The position numbers and the translations under genes are program-made. The notes beneath the pieces were generated by a model. That model was not told where the DNA came from. It saw only the letters and a program-made list of their open reading frames with translations, and ran no database searches. This document shows positions 62,095-64,000 of a stretch of 64,000 nt of DNA, piece by piece (within the stretch, counting starts at the first letter, position 1; each line of letters begins with the position of its first letter). Origin of the DNA: Budorcas taxicolor (lineage: Eukaryota > Chordata > Mammalia > Artiodactyla > Bovidae); contig NC_068912.1 in assembly GCF_023091745.1 (NCBI RefSeq), positions 105,331,567 to 105,395,566 on the forward strand. The letters run 5' to 3'.

Positions 62095-62535
62095 TGATCT
62101 AGAACTTTGAAGACTCTCCAGATCTCCTGGGATGATGCCCCAAGGTTCTACATGGCCTGCTCCCTGCTTCTGCAAACTCGCCTCTGTCGCTGCCCCCTGT
62201 TCTCTGTGCTTCTGTCCCTCTGGCCTTCTCTGCACCCCTCCAAAATGCCAGCTGCTCCCTGAGTCCATGTCTCTGCACATGCCATTCCCTCTGTAAGGAA
62301 TGGCCTTCAACTCCCACTTGGCCTGGTAACTCTAGTCATCCTTGGTCTGAGTGTAAATGTCACCTCCTCTGAGAAGGCTTCCTTGACTCTCTGGATAAGC
62401 CCGTGTCGCCCATTTTTTGCTCCCATTGTGCACTGTTCTTTTCCTTCTTGGCACTTCTTAAAACCATGAAGTAGTTATTTGTATAATCGGTTGCTCAGTG
62501 TCTGTCTTCCCTATTAGACATCTAGCTCTATGTGG
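62095..62535 (+). repeat. L2 LINE 3' fragment
   Basis: Wording TGGCCTGCTCCCTGCTTCTG, CATGCCATTCCCTCTGTAAG, GTCACCTCCTCTGAGAAGGC and CTTCCTTGACTCTCTGG follows L2 3' sequence in order. Confidence 0.6.
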
Positions 62536-62554
62536 GAAAAAGCCCATTTATTAT

Positions 62555-62775
62555 GATAATAATAGCTACCATATATACAACCCTTCCTATGTTCTGCATA
62601 CTGTCCTAAGCACTCCACATTTACCATCTCATTTAGTCCACATAGTAATCCTTTTAAGATAGACATTATGATTTTCCCTGTCTTAGGAATGAGGCGACTG
62701 AGACACAGAGAAATCAAGTAACTTGCCCAGGAAGCACAGCTAGTAAATGATGGAAACAGGATTTGAAGCTGATCT
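62555..62775 (+). repeat. MIR SINE
   Basis: Wording GTCCTAAGCACTCCACATTT, TTAAGATAGACATTATGATT, AGGCGACTGAGACACAGAGA and TAACTTGCCCAGGAAGCACA in the canonical order; one of the better-preserved MIR copies. Confidence 0.8.
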
Positions 62776-63011
62776 GAGCTGGCTGTTTCAGAGTTTTTGC
62801 TTTTTCCCACTTCCCGTTCTGCCTTCCATGCCTGTCTTCTTTCCCATCATATCCCCAGAACTCAGCATAGAACATATAATAGGTGTTCCATAAATATTGG
62901 TTGGATTATGAATAAACATGTGTTTACTGAGTATCCATATTAAGTGCAAAATATTGGAGAAATTTTTTAAACTATATGGATCCTACCTTCACCAAGTCTT
63001 GTTGTTGCTTT

Positions 63012-63874
63012 TCAGTCATAAGTTGTGTCTGACTCTTTGCGACCCCATGGATTCAGCACGCCAGACTTCGCTGTCCTTCATTTATCTCTCAGAGTTTGCT
63101 CTAATTCATGTCCGCTGAGTCTGTGATGTTACCTAACCATCTCATCCTCCACTGTCTCCTTCTCCTCCTGCCTTCAGTCTTTCTCAGCATCAGGGTCTTT
63201 TCCAGTGGGTCAGGTCTTCGCATCAAGTGGTCAAAGTATTGGAGCTTCAGCTTCAGCATCAGTCCTTCCAATGAATATTCAGGACTGATTTCCTTTAGGA
63301 TTGACTGGTTTGATTTCCCTGCAGTCCAAGGGACTCTCAAGAGTCTTCTCCAGCACCACAATTTGAAAGCATCAATTCTTTGGTGCTCAGCCTTCTTTAT
63401 GGTCCAACTCTCACATCCATACATGACTACTGGAAAAACCAGAATTTTGACTAGACAGACGTTTGTCGGCAAAGTGATGCCTCTGCTTTTTAATATGCTA
63501 TCTCGGTTTGTCACAGCTTTCCTTCCAAGGAGCAAGCGTCTTTTAATTTCGTGGCTGCAGTCACCATCTGCAGTGATTTTGAAGCCTAAGAAAATAAAAT
63601 CTATCACTGTTTCCACTGTTTCCCCTCCTATTTGCCATGAAGTGATGGGACCAGATGCCATGATCTTAGTTTTTTGAATGTTGAGTTTCAAGCCAGCTTT
63701 TCCACTCTCGTCTTTCACCCTCATCAAGAGGCTCTTTAGTTCCTCTTCACTTTCTGCCGTAAGACTGGTATCATCTGCATATCTGAGGTTGTTGCCTATT
63801 TCTCCTGGCAATCCTGGTTCTGCTTGTGATTCATCCAGCACTTTGTAAGACGTACTCTGCATAGAAGTTAAATA
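63012..63874 (-). mobile_element. BovB (RTE) LINE, 5'-truncated in the RT domain
   Basis: The minus-strand frame 63916-63101 (271 codons) encodes LRYADDTSLTAESEEELKSL with YADD intact, then IMASGPITSWQIGGETVETV and [14 protein letters not shown], to the 3' region. The frame is open to the truncation point, but the N-terminal half of the RT and the endonuclease are absent. The first 40 codons upstream of the BovB part are host sequence. Confidence 0.92.
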
Positions 63875-64000
63875 CTCTAAGAGCCTGAGGGAAAGAGATC
63901 TTTCTTGATGGGGCATATAGAAAAGTTTCTTAGAGGAGGTGCTTTTGGATGATCCTTGGAGAACAGAGGCCAGATAGAAGTTACACTGGCTTGTGGGCAG
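63875..64000. other. right edge of window, no recognised element
   Basis: Short unassigned sequence. Confidence 0.4.

Noticed and set aside
1..64000. CRISPR arrays, operons, tRNA or rRNA genes, prokaryotic-type systems
   Set aside because: The DNA is mammalian. Direct repeats are dispersed SINEs, microsatellites or duplications, and tRNA-like box B sequences belong to SINE heads.

Overview
The window is mammalian nuclear DNA from a ruminant, almost certainly a bovid. The interspersed repeats show this: RTE-type BovB LINEs, Bov-tA and Bov-A2 SINEs (tRNA head plus BovA monomers sharing the BovB 3' end), and tRNA-derived CHR-type SINEs of cetartiodactyls. Older L1M, L2, MIR, Tigger, mariner, hAT and MaLR copies form a background common to mammals. 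Nothing in the sequence settles the species.

Right-to-left on the minus strand, positions 26.6 kb to the left edge hold most of one protein-coding gene, CTPS1 (CTP synthase 1). A CpG island (about 25.9-26.9 kb) contains the promoter and a probable non-coding exon 1. The start codon is at 22999. Thirteen coding exons (23012 down to 690) were placed by protein identity, consensus splice sites and codon phase. Their lengths add to 464 complete codons plus one base, and every junction keeps frame. Adding the 127 remaining residues of human CTPS1 gives the family length of 591. The synthetase domain is complete. The glutaminase domain is present up to and beyond its nucleophile Cys399, but the exons with the His and Glu of the triad lie left of position 1.

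From about 26.6 kb to 64 kb I see no gene I can support. This upstream intergenic region is dense in repeats: eight BovB segments in the whole window (seven of them here, most with broken reverse-transcriptase frames), many SINEs, L1M and L2 fragments, two retroviral-type LTRs, a Tigger-like element and a degenerate Hsmar1-like mariner. Several nested insertions can be dated relative to each other from target-site duplications. The best are a BovB with a twin-primed 5' inversion (46.4-48.9 kb), a 45-base poly(A)-tailed scrap inside another BovB (58.87 kb), a Bov-tA split by a second Bov-tA (39.8-40.3 kb), and a SINE inside a Tigger-like element (30.05 kb).

I found no evidence of a novel biological system here. 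The most useful second looks are the retrotransposition scars, an unidentified open stretch at 32.46-32.95 kb, and small peculiarities of the CTPS1 gene (weak donors, a divergent inter-domain segment, CCAAT boxes downstream of exon 1).
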